Part shown: piece after piece, positions 30,823 through 40,290 of the stretch | Layout of the letters: every line of letters begins with the position of its first letter | Position numbering within the stretch: position 1 is the first letter of the stretch | Assembly: GCF_029870285.1 (NCBI RefSeq) | Contig: NZ_JACSYA010000032.1 | Coordinates: 1 to 64,000, forward strand | Length of the DNA: 64,000 nucleotides | DNA from: Delftia sp. PS-11 | Lineage (GTDB): Bacteria; Pseudomonadota; Gammaproteobacteria; Burkholderiales; Burkholderiaceae_C | Reading direction: 5' to 3' | Made by a program: the position numbers and the translations under genes | The notes under the pieces: model-generated | What the model was told of the DNA's origin: nothing | The model's database searches: none | Seen by the model: the letters and a program-made list of their open reading frames with translations, nothing else

Positions 30823-31461
30823 ATGTCCGAATCCACGCTTTTAGTTGCCGATGACCATCCGCTGTTCCGCGCTGCGGTGATCCATGTCCTGCGCGAATCC
30901 CTGCCGCAGTTCACCGTGCTGGAGGCCGCCAGTGCCGCCACGCTGGGCGCCGCGCTGCAGCAGCACCCCGAGATCGAGCTGGTGCTGCTGGACCTGGCCA
31001 TGCCGGGGGCGCGCGGCTTCTCGGCGCTGCTGCATGTGCGCGGGGAGTATCCGGACGTTCCGGTGATTGTCATTTCCTCCAATGATCATCCGCGTGTGAT
31101 CCGGCGGGCCCAGCAATTCGGCGCTGCGGGCTTCATTCCCAAGTCGGCGCCTGCCGAGGCCATCGGCACTGCCGTGGGCGAGGTGCTGGAGGGGGGGAGC
31201 TGGTTTCCGCCGATGGCAGCCGAGCGTTCGCAGGCCGATGCCGAACTGGCTGCTCGCCTGGCCCAGCTCACGCCGCAGCAGTTCCGCGTGCTGCTGTGCC
31301 TGGCCGATGGGCTGCTCAACAAGCAGATTGCCCATGAGCTGGGGCTGGCCGAAAACACCGTCAAGGTGCATGTGACGGCGATTCTCAAGAAGCTGGAGTG
31401 CTACAGCCGCACGCAGGCTGCCGTGCTGGTCAAGAGCCTGGAGACCGATGGCGCGATGTGA
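30823..31461 (+). CDS. LuxR/NarL-type response regulator
   Basis: 212 residues. The receiver domain has the acidic pair (VADDHPLF), the phosphoacceptor Asp57 (LVLLDLAMPG) and Lys107 (FIPKSAP). The C-terminal LuxR-type helix-turn-helix reads LTPQQFRVLLCLADGLLNKQ, then AENTVKVHVTAIL. The start at 30823 gives the normal N-terminus; an upstream ATG would add 21 non-homologous residues. It is convergent with, and 9 bp from, a hybrid histidine kinase gene, so the two likely form one phosphorelay. Its targets may include the neighbouring dctA or porin gene. Confidence 0.92.
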   Translation: MSESTLLVADDHPLFRAAVIHVLRESLPQFTVLEAASAATLGAALQQHPEIELVLLDLAMPGARGFSALLHVRGEYPDVPVIVISSNDHPRVIRRAQQFGAAGFIPKSAPAEAIGTAVGEVLEGGSWFPPMAAERSQADAELAARLAQLTPQQFRVLLCLADGLLNKQIAHELGLAENTVKVHVTAILKKLECYSRTQAAVLVKSLETDGAM

Positions 31462-31470
31462 GCATGGGCC

Positions 31471-34128
31471 TCAGCTGCTGCCCGCATCGCGGTGGCGCAG
31501 CAGCATCTGGCTCATGAGCGCGCGCAGCGCTGGCGGGCGCACAGGCTTGGCCAGAAAGCCCCAGCCGCGTTCGGCGGCCTGCCGCCGCAGCGTGCCGTCG
31601 CGTTCTGCCGTGACCAGAATGACCGGCGGCGACTGGCCCCAGCGCTGGCACAGCTGGGCATAGACGTCGGGTCCGTACAGCGGCCCCAGCCGCACGTCCA
31701 GCAGCACCAGCTGGGGCGCCTGGCCCGGCGCAGCCAGGGCCAGCGCCTCGGCCGGGCCTCCGGCATAGGGCAGGGCGCAGCCCCAGCGCTGCAGCAAGGC
31801 GCGCATGGCGGCGCAGGTCTGGGCATCGTCTTCCACGTACCAGGCGCTCATGCCCTGCAGCGGTGCATCGTCGCTGGACAGGGCATGGCCCGGTGCCGCT
31901 GGCGCGATGCGCTGCACGGCCAAGGGGTCCCCCAGGGGCACGCAGACCCAGAACACGCTGCCCCGGCCCAGCTGCGAGCGCAGTCCTATCTCGTGGCCCA
32001 GCAGCCGGCCCAGGCGCTCGACGATGGCCAGGCCCAGTCCGGCGCCCCGGTCCTCGCCATGGCCTTCGTTGAGGCGGCGGAATTCCTCGAAGATTTCGCG
32101 CTGCAGGCTCTCGGGGATGCCCGGTCCCTGGTCATGGACCTCGATGCGCAGCTGGCTGCCCTGGCGGCGGCAGCCGATGACGATGCGTCCCTGGTGCGTA
32201 TAGCGGATGGCATTGGACAGAAAGTTCTGCAGGATGCGCCGCAGCAGCGCCTCGTCGCTGCGCACCACGCAGCGCGTATCGACGCCGCTCAGGCGCAGGC
32301 CCCGGCTTTCGGCCAGGATGCCGAAGTTGTGGCACATGACCTGCAGCAGCGGACCCAGCGCGAAGTCGCGCACATGGACTTCGAGCTGGCCGGATTCCAT
32401 GCGCGAGATGTCCAGAAGGCTGCCCAGGATGGCGTCCTGCGCCGCAAGCGCGCCGTCGATGCTTTCTGCCACATGGCGGCCTGCGTCGTCGTGCAGATGG
32501 CTGCGCAGCAGCGAACTGAACATGCGTGCCGCGTTCAGCGGCTGCAGCAGGTCGTGCACGGCAGCCGCCACGAAGCGGGTCTTGTAGCGGTTGGCCTGCT
32601 CGGCCTCGCGCTTGGCTTGGGCCAGGTCGCGCGTGCGCTCGGCGATGCGCTGCTCCAGCGCATCCGCCAGAGAGCGCAGTTCGCGTGCGGCGTTCTTGTA
32701 GCTGGTAATGTCGGCGTAGCTGGTGACAAAGCCGCCATCGGGCAGGGGATTGCCGCGGATTTCCAGCACCGTGCCATCGTCCTTGGTGCTTTCGTGCAGG
32801 TGGGGGTTGCCGCTGCGCAGGTGCTGCAGTCGCCGCTGGATCGCGGCCTCGATGGGGCCCGGCCCCAGCAGGCCGCGCCGCGCGTTGTGTCGGAACAGAT
32901 CTTCGATGGGCTGGCCGGTGCGCAGTAGCTCGGGCGGGAAGCGAAACAGCTGCACATAGCGCGAGTTCCAGGCGACGAGCCGCAGGTCCGCGTCGATGAC
33001 GACCACGCCCTGGGGCAGGTGCTCCAGGCTGCGGCTCAGCCCCGTATCGGCCTGGCGTGCTGCCTGCACGATGCCGTCCTGGGCGGTGCGCAGTTCCTGG
33101 GCATGCTGGCGCAGCACGGCTTCGAGCTCCTGGCGGCTGCGCAGGCGCAGCGCCGCAAGCCGGCGCCGCTGGCGCACGAACAGCACCAGCAAGGCCAGCG
33201 CCAGCCAGCCGCCCGCTGCTGCGGCTGCAGCCCAGCGGCTGGCCACGGTGCTGGCCTGCGTGTCGTGCAGCAGGTGCAGGCGCCAGTTGCTTCCCGGCAG
33301 GGACATGGTGTGCCACAGCGTGGTGCCCGGCAGCGCAGGCTCTTGCAACCGCACCAGCATGCTGCTGTCGTCCAGGGCCTGCAGCTGCCGGTAGCGCAAG
33401 GGGTGCAGCTCCTGGTCCAGGTACTGGCGCGTGGCGGCCAGGTCCGCCCGGTCGGAGGCGCTCAGCGGCTCCAGCAGCCGGTAGCGCCATGCCGGCTGGC
33501 TGGCCAGGAAGACGACGCCATGGTCGTCCGATGCCAGTACCACGTCGGGTGTCTGCAGCCACTCGCGCTCCAGCTCGAACAGCACGATCTTGATGACGAC
33601 CAGTCCCGCGATCTCCCCTTGCTCGTCCAGGATGCCTTGCGACAGGAAATAGCCGGGCAGCCCCGTGGTCAGGCCGATGCCGTAAAAGCGCCCGCTGCCC
33701 TGGGACAGCGCCTGCTGCACATAGGGCCTGAAGCTGTAGTCCACGCCCACGTTGTTGCGTGCTTCGCGCCAGTTGCTGGCGGCCAGCGCCTTGCCGTTGC
33801 GGTCGATCAGGGTCAGGGTGGAGGACTGGCTGGCGCCATTGGCCTGCTCCAGCCGCCGGTTGAGCCGGTCGATGCCCTCCTGCGACAGGGGCTGGGTGAG
33901 GGCGGCGCGCAGCTCGGGGTCCAGCGCCAGCACTTCGGGCAGGGTGCGGTAGCGGTCGATGCGCTGTCCCAGGGCCTGTGCGTAAAGCGTGAGCTGGCGC
34001 TGCACGCTGGCGATTTCCCCGCGCAGCGCATGCTGCCAGGCCAGGTGGCCGGCCAGCAGCATGCAGGCAAACATGCCGCCCAAAAGCAGCAGCAGGGTCC
34101 AGGTCTGGCGGCGAAAAGCGGTGGGCAT
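31471..34128 (-). CDS. Hybrid sensor histidine kinase with Cache, PAS and receiver domains
   Basis: 885 residues. Two membrane helices (about 10-30 and 303-320) bracket a periplasmic dCache-like sensor. Then come a PAS-type region (365-480), a coiled coil, the HisKA box with phosphoacceptor His525 (AAAVHDLLQPLNAARMF), the ATPase motifs (NFLSNA, DQGPGIP, GAGLGLAIV), and a C-terminal receiver with Asp811 (LLDVRLGP) and Lys861. The periplasmic domain and the divergent dctA gene suggest sensing of C4-dicarboxylates or related acids. It differs from DctB/DctD systems: the nearby regulator is LuxR-type, not NtrC-type. Confidence 0.92.
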   Translation of the reverse strand: MPTAFRRQTWTLLLLLGGMFACMLLAGHLAWQHALRGEIASVQRQLTLYAQALGQRIDRYRTLPEVLALDPELRAALTQPLSQEGIDRLNRRLEQANGASQSSTLTLIDRNGKALAASNWREARNNVGVDYSFRPYVQQALSQGSGRFYGIGLTTGLPGYFLSQGILDEQGEIAGLVVIKIVLFELEREWLQTPDVVLASDDHGVVFLASQPAWRYRLLEPLSASDRADLAATRQYLDQELHPLRYRQLQALDDSSMLVRLQEPALPGTTLWHTMSLPGSNWRLHLLHDTQASTVASRWAAAAAAGGWLALALLVLFVRQRRRLAALRLRSRQELEAVLRQHAQELRTAQDGIVQAARQADTGLSRSLEHLPQGVVVIDADLRLVAWNSRYVQLFRFPPELLRTGQPIEDLFRHNARRGLLGPGPIEAAIQRRLQHLRSGNPHLHESTKDDGTVLEIRGNPLPDGGFVTSYADITSYKNAARELRSLADALEQRIAERTRDLAQAKREAEQANRYKTRFVAAAVHDLLQPLNAARMFSSLLRSHLHDDAGRHVAESIDGALAAQDAILGSLLDISRMESGQLEVHVRDFALGPLLQVMCHNFGILAESRGLRLSGVDTRCVVRSDEALLRRILQNFLSNAIRYTHQGRIVIGCRRQGSQLRIEVHDQGPGIPESLQREIFEEFRRLNEGHGEDRGAGLGLAIVERLGRLLGHEIGLRSQLGRGSVFWVCVPLGDPLAVQRIAPAAPGHALSSDDAPLQGMSAWYVEDDAQTCAAMRALLQRWGCALPYAGGPAEALALAAPGQAPQLVLLDVRLGPLYGPDVYAQLCQRWGQSPPVILVTAERDGTLRRQAAERGWGFLAKPVRPPALRALMSQMLLRHRDAGSS

Positions 34129-34323
34129 GGCGGTCCGGGTGATGGTTGGAGGGCTGGCGGATCTTGGTAGTTACCCTTATTTTTGGCGCATTTGCCTAGG
34201 CGGGTGTCCCTCTCTAATACCAATAGGTTATCGGCGTGCGCAGGCCCCGGCGGTACAAATCGCACCTCGCCGCACCCGATTGGTGCGTGTCCTGTCCATT
34301 CAAAATTCTTCCGGAGCCGCCGC

Positions 34324-35655
34324 ATGCACGCCCTGCCTACCGAAGCCGCCGCCCCCGTGCGGCTGCCTTTTTACCGCCAACTGTATTTCCAGGTGGTGGT
34401 CGCCATCGTCCTGGGTATTTTGCTGGGCCATTTCGAGCCCCAGTATGCCGAGCAGTTCAAGCCGCTGGGCGATGCCTTCATCAAGCTGGTGAAGATGATC
34501 ATTGCCCCGGTGATCTTCCTGACCATCGTCACGGGCATTGCCGGCATGACGCAGCTGCGCACCGTGGGCCGCGTGTTCGCCAAGGCCATGGCCTACTTCC
34601 TGTTCTTCTCCACGCTGGCCCTGGTGGTGGGCATGGTGGTCGCGCACCTGGTGCAGCCCGGCGCCGGCATGAACATCAATCCGGCCGACCTCGACCAGAG
34701 CGCCGTCAAGGGCTATGTGGCCAAGTCGCATGAGCTGACGCTCACCGGCTTTGCCATGGACATCATTCCCAAGACGCTGGTCAGCCCCTTTGTGGGCGAC
34801 AACATTCTGCAGGTGCTGTTCGTGGCCGTGCTGTTCGGCATTTCGCTGGCCATGGTCGGCGACGCTGGCAAGCCCGTGCTCCATTTCCTGGAAGCGCTGA
34901 CGGCGCCGGTTTTCCGGCTGGTGGGCATTCTGATGAAGGCCGCTCCCCTGGGCGCCTTCGGTGCCATCGCCTTCACCATCGGCAAGTTCGGCCTCAGCTC
35001 GCTGGTCAACCTGGCCTGGCTGGTGGGCTCGTTCTATGTGACCTCGCTGCTGTTCGTGGTGGTGGTGCTGGGCCTGGTGGCACGGCTGTGCGGCTTCTCG
35101 GTGATCAAGCTGGCCCGCTATCTCAAGGCCGAGCTGCTGCTGGTGCTGGGCACATCGTCCTCTGAGTCGGCCCTGCCTTCGCTGATGCAGAAGATGGAGC
35201 GCGCAGGCTGCAGCAAGTCCGTCGTGGGCCTGGTTGTGCCCACGGGCTACTCGTTCAACCTGGATGGCACCAACATCTACATGACGCTGGCGGCGCTGTT
35301 CATTGCGCAGGCTACGAATACCCAGCTGACCCTGGGCCATGAAATTGCGCTGCTGCTGGTGGCCATGCTCAGCTCCAAGGGCGCTGCCGGCGTGACTGGC
35401 GCGGGCTTCATCACGCTGGCCGCGACGCTGGCCGTGGTGCCCGAGGTCCCCGTGGCCGGCATGGCGCTGATCCTGGGGGTGGACCGCTTCATGAGCGAGT
35501 GCCGCTCGCTGACCAACTTCATGGGCAATGCCGTGGCCACCGTGGTCGTGTCCCGCTGGGAAAACGCGCTGGATTACCGCATGCTGCACAGCGCTCTCGA
35601 TGGCAACGAGCCCGAAGTGCTGGCCACCAAGACATCGGCGTCCGCCAAGGCCTGA
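34324..35655 (+). CDS. dctA: C4-dicarboxylate transporter DctA
   Basis: 443 residues, the usual DctA length. It belongs to the dicarboxylate/amino acid:cation symporter family. Membrane helices cover most of the length. The family signatures are visible: the serine-rich loop [16 protein letters not shown] and the helix 7 motif [19 protein letters not shown], plus the [15 protein letters not shown] hairpin. It imports succinate, fumarate, malate and relatives with protons or sodium. The ATG at 34324 has GGAG upstream; in-frame upstream codons are not homologous. It is divergent from the hybrid kinase gene, its probable sensor. Confidence 0.95.
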   Translation: MHALPTEAAAPVRLPFYRQLYFQVVVAIVLGILLGHFEPQYAEQFKPLGDAFIKLVKMIIAPVIFLTIVTGIAGMTQLRTVGRVFAKAMAYFLFFSTLALVVGMVVAHLVQPGAGMNINPADLDQSAVKGYVAKSHELTLTGFAMDIIPKTLVSPFVGDNILQVLFVAVLFGISLAMVGDAGKPVLHFLEALTAPVFRLVGILMKAAPLGAFGAIAFTIGKFGLSSLVNLAWLVGSFYVTSLLFVVVVLGLVARLCGFSVIKLARYLKAELLLVLGTSSSESALPSLMQKMERAGCSKSVVGLVVPTGYSFNLDGTNIYMTLAALFIAQATNTQLTLGHEIALLLVAMLSSKGAAGVTGAGFITLAATLAVVPEVPVAGMALILGVDRFMSECRSLTNFMGNAVATVVVSRWENALDYRMLHSALDGNEPEVLATKTSASAKA

Positions 35656-35706
35656 TGCGTGGCGGCGCGCAGGCCCTGCGTACCGCTCCCATCAGCCCGC
35701 ATGCAT

Positions 35707-35741
35707 GCCCAGCCCGGCGAGAGCCCGGCTGGGCTTTTTTT
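35707..35741 (+). terminator. Rho-independent terminator of dctA
   Basis: GC-rich hairpin GCCCAGCC/GGCTGGGC followed by seven T on the plus strand, 51 bp beyond the dctA stop. Confidence 0.9.
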
Positions 35742-35871
35742 AATCTGGCTGTGTCTGAAATTCGTGTGTGAGTGTGAGTGCTGCGGGCCGTGAAACGGGT
35801 ATGCCATGCGGTTATCCTCGGTGCTGATCTGCCGGACATCCTGCCTGCAGCCTCTTTTGTCCTGGCCTACC

Positions 35872-36858
35872 ATGTCCTTGTCGAGACGCACTTTCCTGGG
35901 TACTGGCGCCGTAGCGGCCACTGCTGTGGCAGCTGGTGCCTCGCTGCTGGCCGGCTGCTCCAGCAGCCTGCCTGTCACGGGCAGCTTCCTGCAGCCCTGG
36001 CGCAGCCATTTGACGATGCCGCGCGAGCAGTGGCGCAAGCGCCTGGCGGATACCTATGCGCTGGGCTGCCGCGAGCTGTTCGTGCAGTGGACCGGCATTC
36101 TGGGTGAAACGCCGGCGCAGACCTGGCGGCTGGCCGATACCCAGGTGGCCGATGTGCTGGACATCTGTGCCGGGCTGGGCATGGGCGTGCACCTGGGTCT
36201 GCCCTATGACGAGCGCTGGTGGAAGCAGATCGACTATGCCAACGCTGCGGCCATGGCACCGTTTCTGGCGTATATCTCCGACCAGGGCACGCGCTACATG
36301 GCATCTGCCGTCTGGCCCCGCCATGCGGCGTTCAGGGGCTGGTACATCCCTTACGAGCTGGAGCAGTACCACTGGTCCAGTGTGGAGCGCGGCGAACAGC
36401 TGGTTCAGGCGCTCAAGCCCCTGGTCCAGACCGCGATGGCGACGTCGGGCAAGGTGCCGGCGATCTCCACCTATTTCAGCCAGCTCAAATCCCAGGCCAC
36501 CCTGGCCCAGATGTGGGATTTTCTTCTGGACCGGCTGGCGCTGCACCCCATGGTGCAGGACGGCGTGGGGGTGGCCGGCCTGCAGAACTATGCGGCGCTG
36601 GCGCCGCTGCAGGCATTGCTGCAGAAGCGCGGTGTGCCGTTCGATCTGATTGTCGAATTGTTCACCCAGCTGTCCTCGGGCACCAGCACGGACTTCAATG
36701 CCCGCACGGCCGAGCCTGAGCGCGTGCGCCGGCAATGGGAGGTGGCCAGGGACTGTGGCGCCGAGCGCATTGTGGCCTTTGCCATCGATCCCTGGGTGCT
36801 CGATGACACGCCCGAGGCGCAGTTGCTGCGCAGTCAGTGGAAGTCCGCCGTGGGCTGA
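35872..36858 (+). CDS. DUF4434 domain lipoprotein
   Basis: 328 residues from the ATG at 35872. The leader combines a twin-arginine-like motif (SRRTFLGTG) with a lipobox (SLLAGCSS), so it is probably an exported lipoprotein. The body is a DUF4434-type TIM-barrel-like domain (MGVHLGLPYDERWW, GWYIPYELEQYHW) related in fold to glycoside hydrolases. It precedes, on the opposite strand, the acyl-CoA dehydrogenase and the polysaccharide genes, so a link with surface glycans is possible but not shown. Catalytic residues cannot be assigned with confidence. Confidence 0.78.
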   Translation: MSLSRRTFLGTGAVAATAVAAGASLLAGCSSSLPVTGSFLQPWRSHLTMPREQWRKRLADTYALGCRELFVQWTGILGETPAQTWRLADTQVADVLDICAGLGMGVHLGLPYDERWWKQIDYANAAAMAPFLAYISDQGTRYMASAVWPRHAAFRGWYIPYELEQYHWSSVERGEQLVQALKPLVQTAMATSGKVPAISTYFSQLKSQATLAQMWDFLLDRLALHPMVQDGVGVAGLQNYAALAPLQALLQKRGVPFDLIVELFTQLSSGTSTDFNARTAEPERVRRQWEVARDCGAERIVAFAIDPWVLDDTPEAQLLRSQWKSAVG

Positions 36859-36900
36859 GGCGGGCCGCGCAGGGAGCGCAGCCGTGCCTGCTGCCCGGGA

Positions 36901-38028
36901 TCAGAACTGCTTGCCGATGATTTCGCGCAGGATTTCGCTGCTGCCGCCGAACAGGCGCAGCGCGCGTGCATCGGCCCAGGCCCTGGCGATGCCGTATTCG
37001 GCCATGTAGCCGTAGCCGCCGTGCATCTGCAGCAGATCGTCCAGCACCTGGCCTTGCAGTTCGGTGGCATTGAGCTTGGCCATGGCCGCCGTGACGCTGT
37101 CGAGCTGACCCTGCAGATGGCGGGCCAGGCAGTCGTCCAGGAAGACCCGCAGCATCCTGGCCTTGGCCAGAGCGTCCGCCAGCTTGAAGCGCGTGTTCTG
37201 GTAGTCCAGCACCCGGCGGCCGAAGACTTTGCGGTTGCGCACGTATTCGGCGCCCGATTGCAGCATGCCCTCCAGTGAGGCGCAGGCGCGCAGTGCAATG
37301 GCCAGGCGCTCCTGCGCCAGCTCATGGGTCACATATCCGAAGCCTTCGTTTTCCTGGCCCAGCAGGTAGTCCGCAGGCAGGCGCAGCTCGTCGAAGAACA
37401 GCTCGCAGGTATCCTGGCTGTGCTGTCCTATTTTTTGAAGCGCCGGGCCTTTGGTGAAGCCGGCCATCCCTTCCTCCACGATGAACAGCGACAGGCCGCG
37501 CGCGCCCAGGTCGGGCTCGGTGCTGGCCAGCACCACTACCAGCCCGGCATTGACACCGTTGGTGATGAAGGTTTTCTGGCCGTTGAGCACGTAGTGCGCG
37601 CCTTCGCGGCGGGCCCGCGTGCGAACGGCCTTGAGGTCACTGCCGGCGCCGGGTTCGGTCATGGCGATGGCGCCGATCAGATCGCCGCGCGCCATGCGTG
37701 GCAGCCAGAGCTCCTTTTGCGCATCGGTGCCGAAGTTCCACAGATAGGGTGACACCATGTCCGAGTGGATGGAAAAGCCGATGCCCAGGCAGTTGGCGTG
37801 CGCCAGCGCCTCGATGACCATGGCCGCGTGGCCGAAGTCGCCCCCCTGGCCATAGGGCGGCGGCAGGGAGCAGTTGAGCAGGCCGCTGGCGCCCGCCTTG
37901 CGCCACAGCGCGCGCGGCGTGATGCCTTCCCGCTCCCAGGCAGCGAGGTGGGGCAGTATCTCGGCTGCCACGAATTTGTCGGCCTGCTCCCTGAGCAGCA
38001 GGTGGTCTTCACGCAATACCGTACGCAT
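36901..38028 (-). CDS. Acyl-CoA dehydrogenase
   Basis: 375 residues covering all three acyl-CoA dehydrogenase domains. Signatures: AMTEPGAGSDLKAV for FAD and substrate binding, and QMHGGYGYMAEYGIARAWAD at the C-terminus with the candidate catalytic base. It oxidises an acyl-CoA to the enoyl-CoA with FAD, passing electrons to ETF. The chain-length preference is unknown; the sequence resembles long-chain or branched members. It is the gene directly after algF on the same strand (33 bp), but its chemistry gives no obvious link to the polysaccharide operon. Confidence 0.92.
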   Translation of the reverse strand: MRTVLREDHLLLREQADKFVAAEILPHLAAWEREGITPRALWRKAGASGLLNCSLPPPYGQGGDFGHAAMVIEALAHANCLGIGFSIHSDMVSPYLWNFGTDAQKELWLPRMARGDLIGAIAMTEPGAGSDLKAVRTRARREGAHYVLNGQKTFITNGVNAGLVVVLASTEPDLGARGLSLFIVEEGMAGFTKGPALQKIGQHSQDTCELFFDELRLPADYLLGQENEGFGYVTHELAQERLAIALRACASLEGMLQSGAEYVRNRKVFGRRVLDYQNTRFKLADALAKARMLRVFLDDCLARHLQGQLDSVTAAMAKLNATELQGQVLDDLLQMHGGYGYMAEYGIARAWADARALRLFGGSSEILREIIGKQF

Positions 38029-38061
38029 GTGTCTGGGCTCCTCCCGTGGCGGATGCGCCGC

Positions 38062-38754
38062 TCAGGGCTTATAGGGGTCGGTGGCGCTTGCCTGCCCGCG
38101 CAGCACGGGGGCGCTGGCCGGGCCGGTCAGGAACAGGCTGTAGTGCTGGCCGGGCTGCAGCGGCGGCAGGCTCCAGGGGGCGCTGACGGCCTTGGCGCAG
38201 GCTGCCTGCAGCTGTGCGCTGACCGGATTGATGGAGCGGCTGGCCGCTGCCGCCGGTGCGACGCCTGCAAACAGGGTGGGGCCCGAAGGAGCGATCTGCA
38301 GACCGGCTTCAGCGCAGTCTGCGGCCAGGTTGTAAAAGCGCAGTTCGGCCTTGAGCGCATCCTGGCTGCCGCCTGTGTCGTCAATGGCCGCCAGGCGCAG
38401 GTCCTTGCCCTGGCGCTGTGCCACCAGGGTGGTGTAGGAGCCGGGCGCCACCTTCATGGTGGAGACCTTGCCATCCAGCACGATGCTGAAGGGCGTATCT
38501 GCCTTGACGATGGCATAGCTGCTGGCGGTCTTGCCGTCCGAGAGGGTTTGCTCGGGGCCGTCGGCAATCTTCACGCGCAGCGTGCCCGCGTGGGGATGGG
38601 CCACGCGCACGAAGGAGGCGCCTGCGGGTGGCCGGGCTGCGTACAGCTGTGCCAGCGCACCTTGCTGGGTTTGTGCCAGCGCCGCGCCGGCCATGGCAGC
38701 GAGGCCAGCCACTGCCAGCATGGCACATGGCATCAGGGAAGGAGTAGTTTTCAT
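38062..38754 (-). CDS. algF: AlgF-like periplasmic acylation protein
   Basis: 230 residues with a signal peptide (cleavage near GAALA-QTQQG) and the AlgF pattern: a small beta domain (ASFVRVAHPHAG, IADGPEQTLSDGKTASSYAI), a linker and a C-terminal beta domain (LRFYNLAADCAEAGL). AlgF works with AlgI, AlgJ and AlgX in alginate O-acetylation in Pseudomonas, probably relaying the acyl group or acting as adaptor. Here its start overlaps the stop of the DltA-like gene (ATGA), so the adenylating enzyme and AlgF are translationally coupled. It is the last gene of the polysaccharide operon. Confidence 0.85.
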   Translation of the reverse strand: MKTTPSLMPCAMLAVAGLAAMAGAALAQTQQGALAQLYAARPPAGASFVRVAHPHAGTLRVKIADGPEQTLSDGKTASSYAIVKADTPFSIVLDGKVSTMKVAPGSYTTLVAQRQGKDLRLAAIDDTGGSQDALKAELRFYNLAADCAEAGLQIAPSGPTLFAGVAPAAAASRSINPVSAQLQAACAKAVSAPWSLPPLQPGQHYSLFLTGPASAPVLRGQASATDPYKP

Positions 38755-40226
38755 GGGGTGTTTTCCTTGGCGGTGCGCATGCGCGATTGCTGGTACATGC
38801 GCTCCAGTTGCCTGCGGTCGGCCTTGTCTGTCTGGCTCAGGGGAAAGCCATGGCAGGCCAGCAGTTCTGAGGGAATCATGTAGGGTGGCACCCTCTGCGC
38901 CAGCAGGTCGCGCCAGTGGGCCAGCGCGGCAGGCAGCGGCTGCAGGCCGGCGGGCCCTGCGCAGTCCAGGTCCACGAAGCCGATCATGCGCACCAGGGTG
39001 CCGTCAGGCCGTTTCAAGGCCACGGCCGCTCCAGCCCGCACGCCGGGCAGCGTGGCCAGCACGGCATCGACTTCGGCCAGTTCGATGCGGTAGCCATGCA
39101 GCTTGATCTGGTCGTCACGCCGTCCGTGGAAAGTGACCAGTCCCTGGCTGTCGATTTCGCCGATGTCGCCCGTGCGGTAGCCGCGCTTGCCATGGCGCAT
39201 GAACATGCGGCTTTGGTTGAGGTCGGGGCGGTTGAGGTAGCCGCGCATCACATGGTCGCCGACTGCGCAGATCTCGCCGTCTTCGAGAAAGACTTCGGCA
39301 TAGGGCTTAGCCCGACCGATGGGAAACGGCAGCGGCGCCGCAGCCCGCAGCGCGGCGTCGATCTCCACCCAGGTGGTCGAGCAGGTGGCCTCCGTGGGGC
39401 CGTAGGAGTTGATGATGCGCGCCTGCGGGAAGCGGCTCCAAAGCGCCTCGGCCACGGTGGGCGTGAGCGATTCCGCGCCGAACACGAAGACCCTCAAATC
39501 GGGCAGGTGCTGCTGGTCGAAGTCCGGGTCGAGCAGCTGCTGGCGCACGAACGAGGGCGTGGAGGCCCAGACGTTGACACGGGTGCGCCCCAGGTAGGCG
39601 GCGAAGGCCTGGCGGTCGGCAATGGTGTCGCGCGCGCACAGCACGCAGGTGCCGCCGGTGGCCAGCGCGCCCATCCAGTTGAACAGCGAGAAGTCGAAGC
39701 TGAACAGCATCTGGTCCATGAAGACCGGTGCCTGGCCCAGTGCCAGGCTGTCCCGGATCCAGCGGGCGAACAGCCCCAGGCTTTCGCGGCCGATCTGCAC
39801 GCCCTTGGGGTCGCCGGTGCTGCCCGAGGTGAACATGATGTAGGCCAGCGATTTTTCCTGCAGCGCCTGCGCAGCGATGCCGGTATCGCGCAAGGCGCCA
39901 GCCTGCGCGTCATAGTGCAGGCCGGCTTGCACCAGGTGCGCAATGCGGGCGATGCGCTCGCGCGGATTGACCACATCCACGGGGACGAAGGGCACGCCCA
40001 GGCGCAGGCAGCCTAGCATGGCCACCACAAAGCCCGCTTCCTTGTGTCCGGTGATCAGCAGGGGCTGATCGGCCCGGGCGCCATGCCGCAGCGCAGCCTG
40101 CTCCCATTGGTGCACGGCCTGCACCAGCCCTGACCAGTCCAGCGTGCCGGCGGCATCCACCACGGCAGGGCGCTGGGCGGCCTCGCCGGGCTCGATGAAA
40201 TCGAAGCGCTCAAAATCAAATCGCAT
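38751..40226 (-). CDS. dltA: DltA-like amino-acid:carrier-protein ligase
   Basis: 491 residues from the ATG at 40226. It is an adenylate-forming enzyme closest in pattern to D-alanine:carrier-protein ligase. Core motifs: A3 TSGSTGDPKG (133-142), A4 FSFDFS with Asp178, the residue that binds a substrate alpha-amino group, A5 SYGPTEAT (274-281), A7 YRTGD, A8 DQIKLHGYRIE and the catalytic Lys468. Where DltA has the Cys-Gly-Glu that favours D-alanine, this protein has Gly250-Ala-Glu, so its amino acid may differ. It should charge the adjacent carrier protein. Such a gene inside an alginate-type acylation set is unusual. Confidence 0.82.
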   Translation of the reverse strand: MRFDFERFDFIEPGEAAQRPAVVDAAGTLDWSGLVQAVHQWEQAALRHGARADQPLLITGHKEAGFVVAMLGCLRLGVPFVPVDVVNPRERIARIAHLVQAGLHYDAQAGALRDTGIAAQALQEKSLAYIMFTSGSTGDPKGVQIGRESLGLFARWIRDSLALGQAPVFMDQMLFSFDFSLFNWMGALATGGTCVLCARDTIADRQAFAAYLGRTRVNVWASTPSFVRQQLLDPDFDQQHLPDLRVFVFGAESLTPTVAEALWSRFPQARIINSYGPTEATCSTTWVEIDAALRAAAPLPFPIGRAKPYAEVFLEDGEICAVGDHVMRGYLNRPDLNQSRMFMRHGKRGYRTGDIGEIDSQGLVTFHGRRDDQIKLHGYRIELAEVDAVLATLPGVRAGAAVALKRPDGTLVRMIGFVDLDCAGPAGLQPLPAALAHWRDLLAQRVPPYMIPSELLACHGFPLSQTDKADRRQLERMYQQSRMRTAKENTP

Positions 40227-40290
40227 GCGTGTTCCTTGCGGCTTGCAGACGGTGTCTTGCGGTTGCGGACCGGCGTGATCCGGCGGCAGT

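Noticed and set aside
34183..34323. Longer dctA start and a sigma-54-like TTGGCGC-ATT-TGC upstream of dctA
   Set aside because: The upstream codons are not DctA-like. The GG-to-GC distance is 7 bases instead of 10, so it is not a sigma-54 promoter.
36901..38028. Acyl-CoA dehydrogenase as part of the polysaccharide operon
   Set aside because: It is 33 bp after algF on the same strand, but no step in polymer synthesis or acylation uses this chemistry; read-through transcription is the simpler view.
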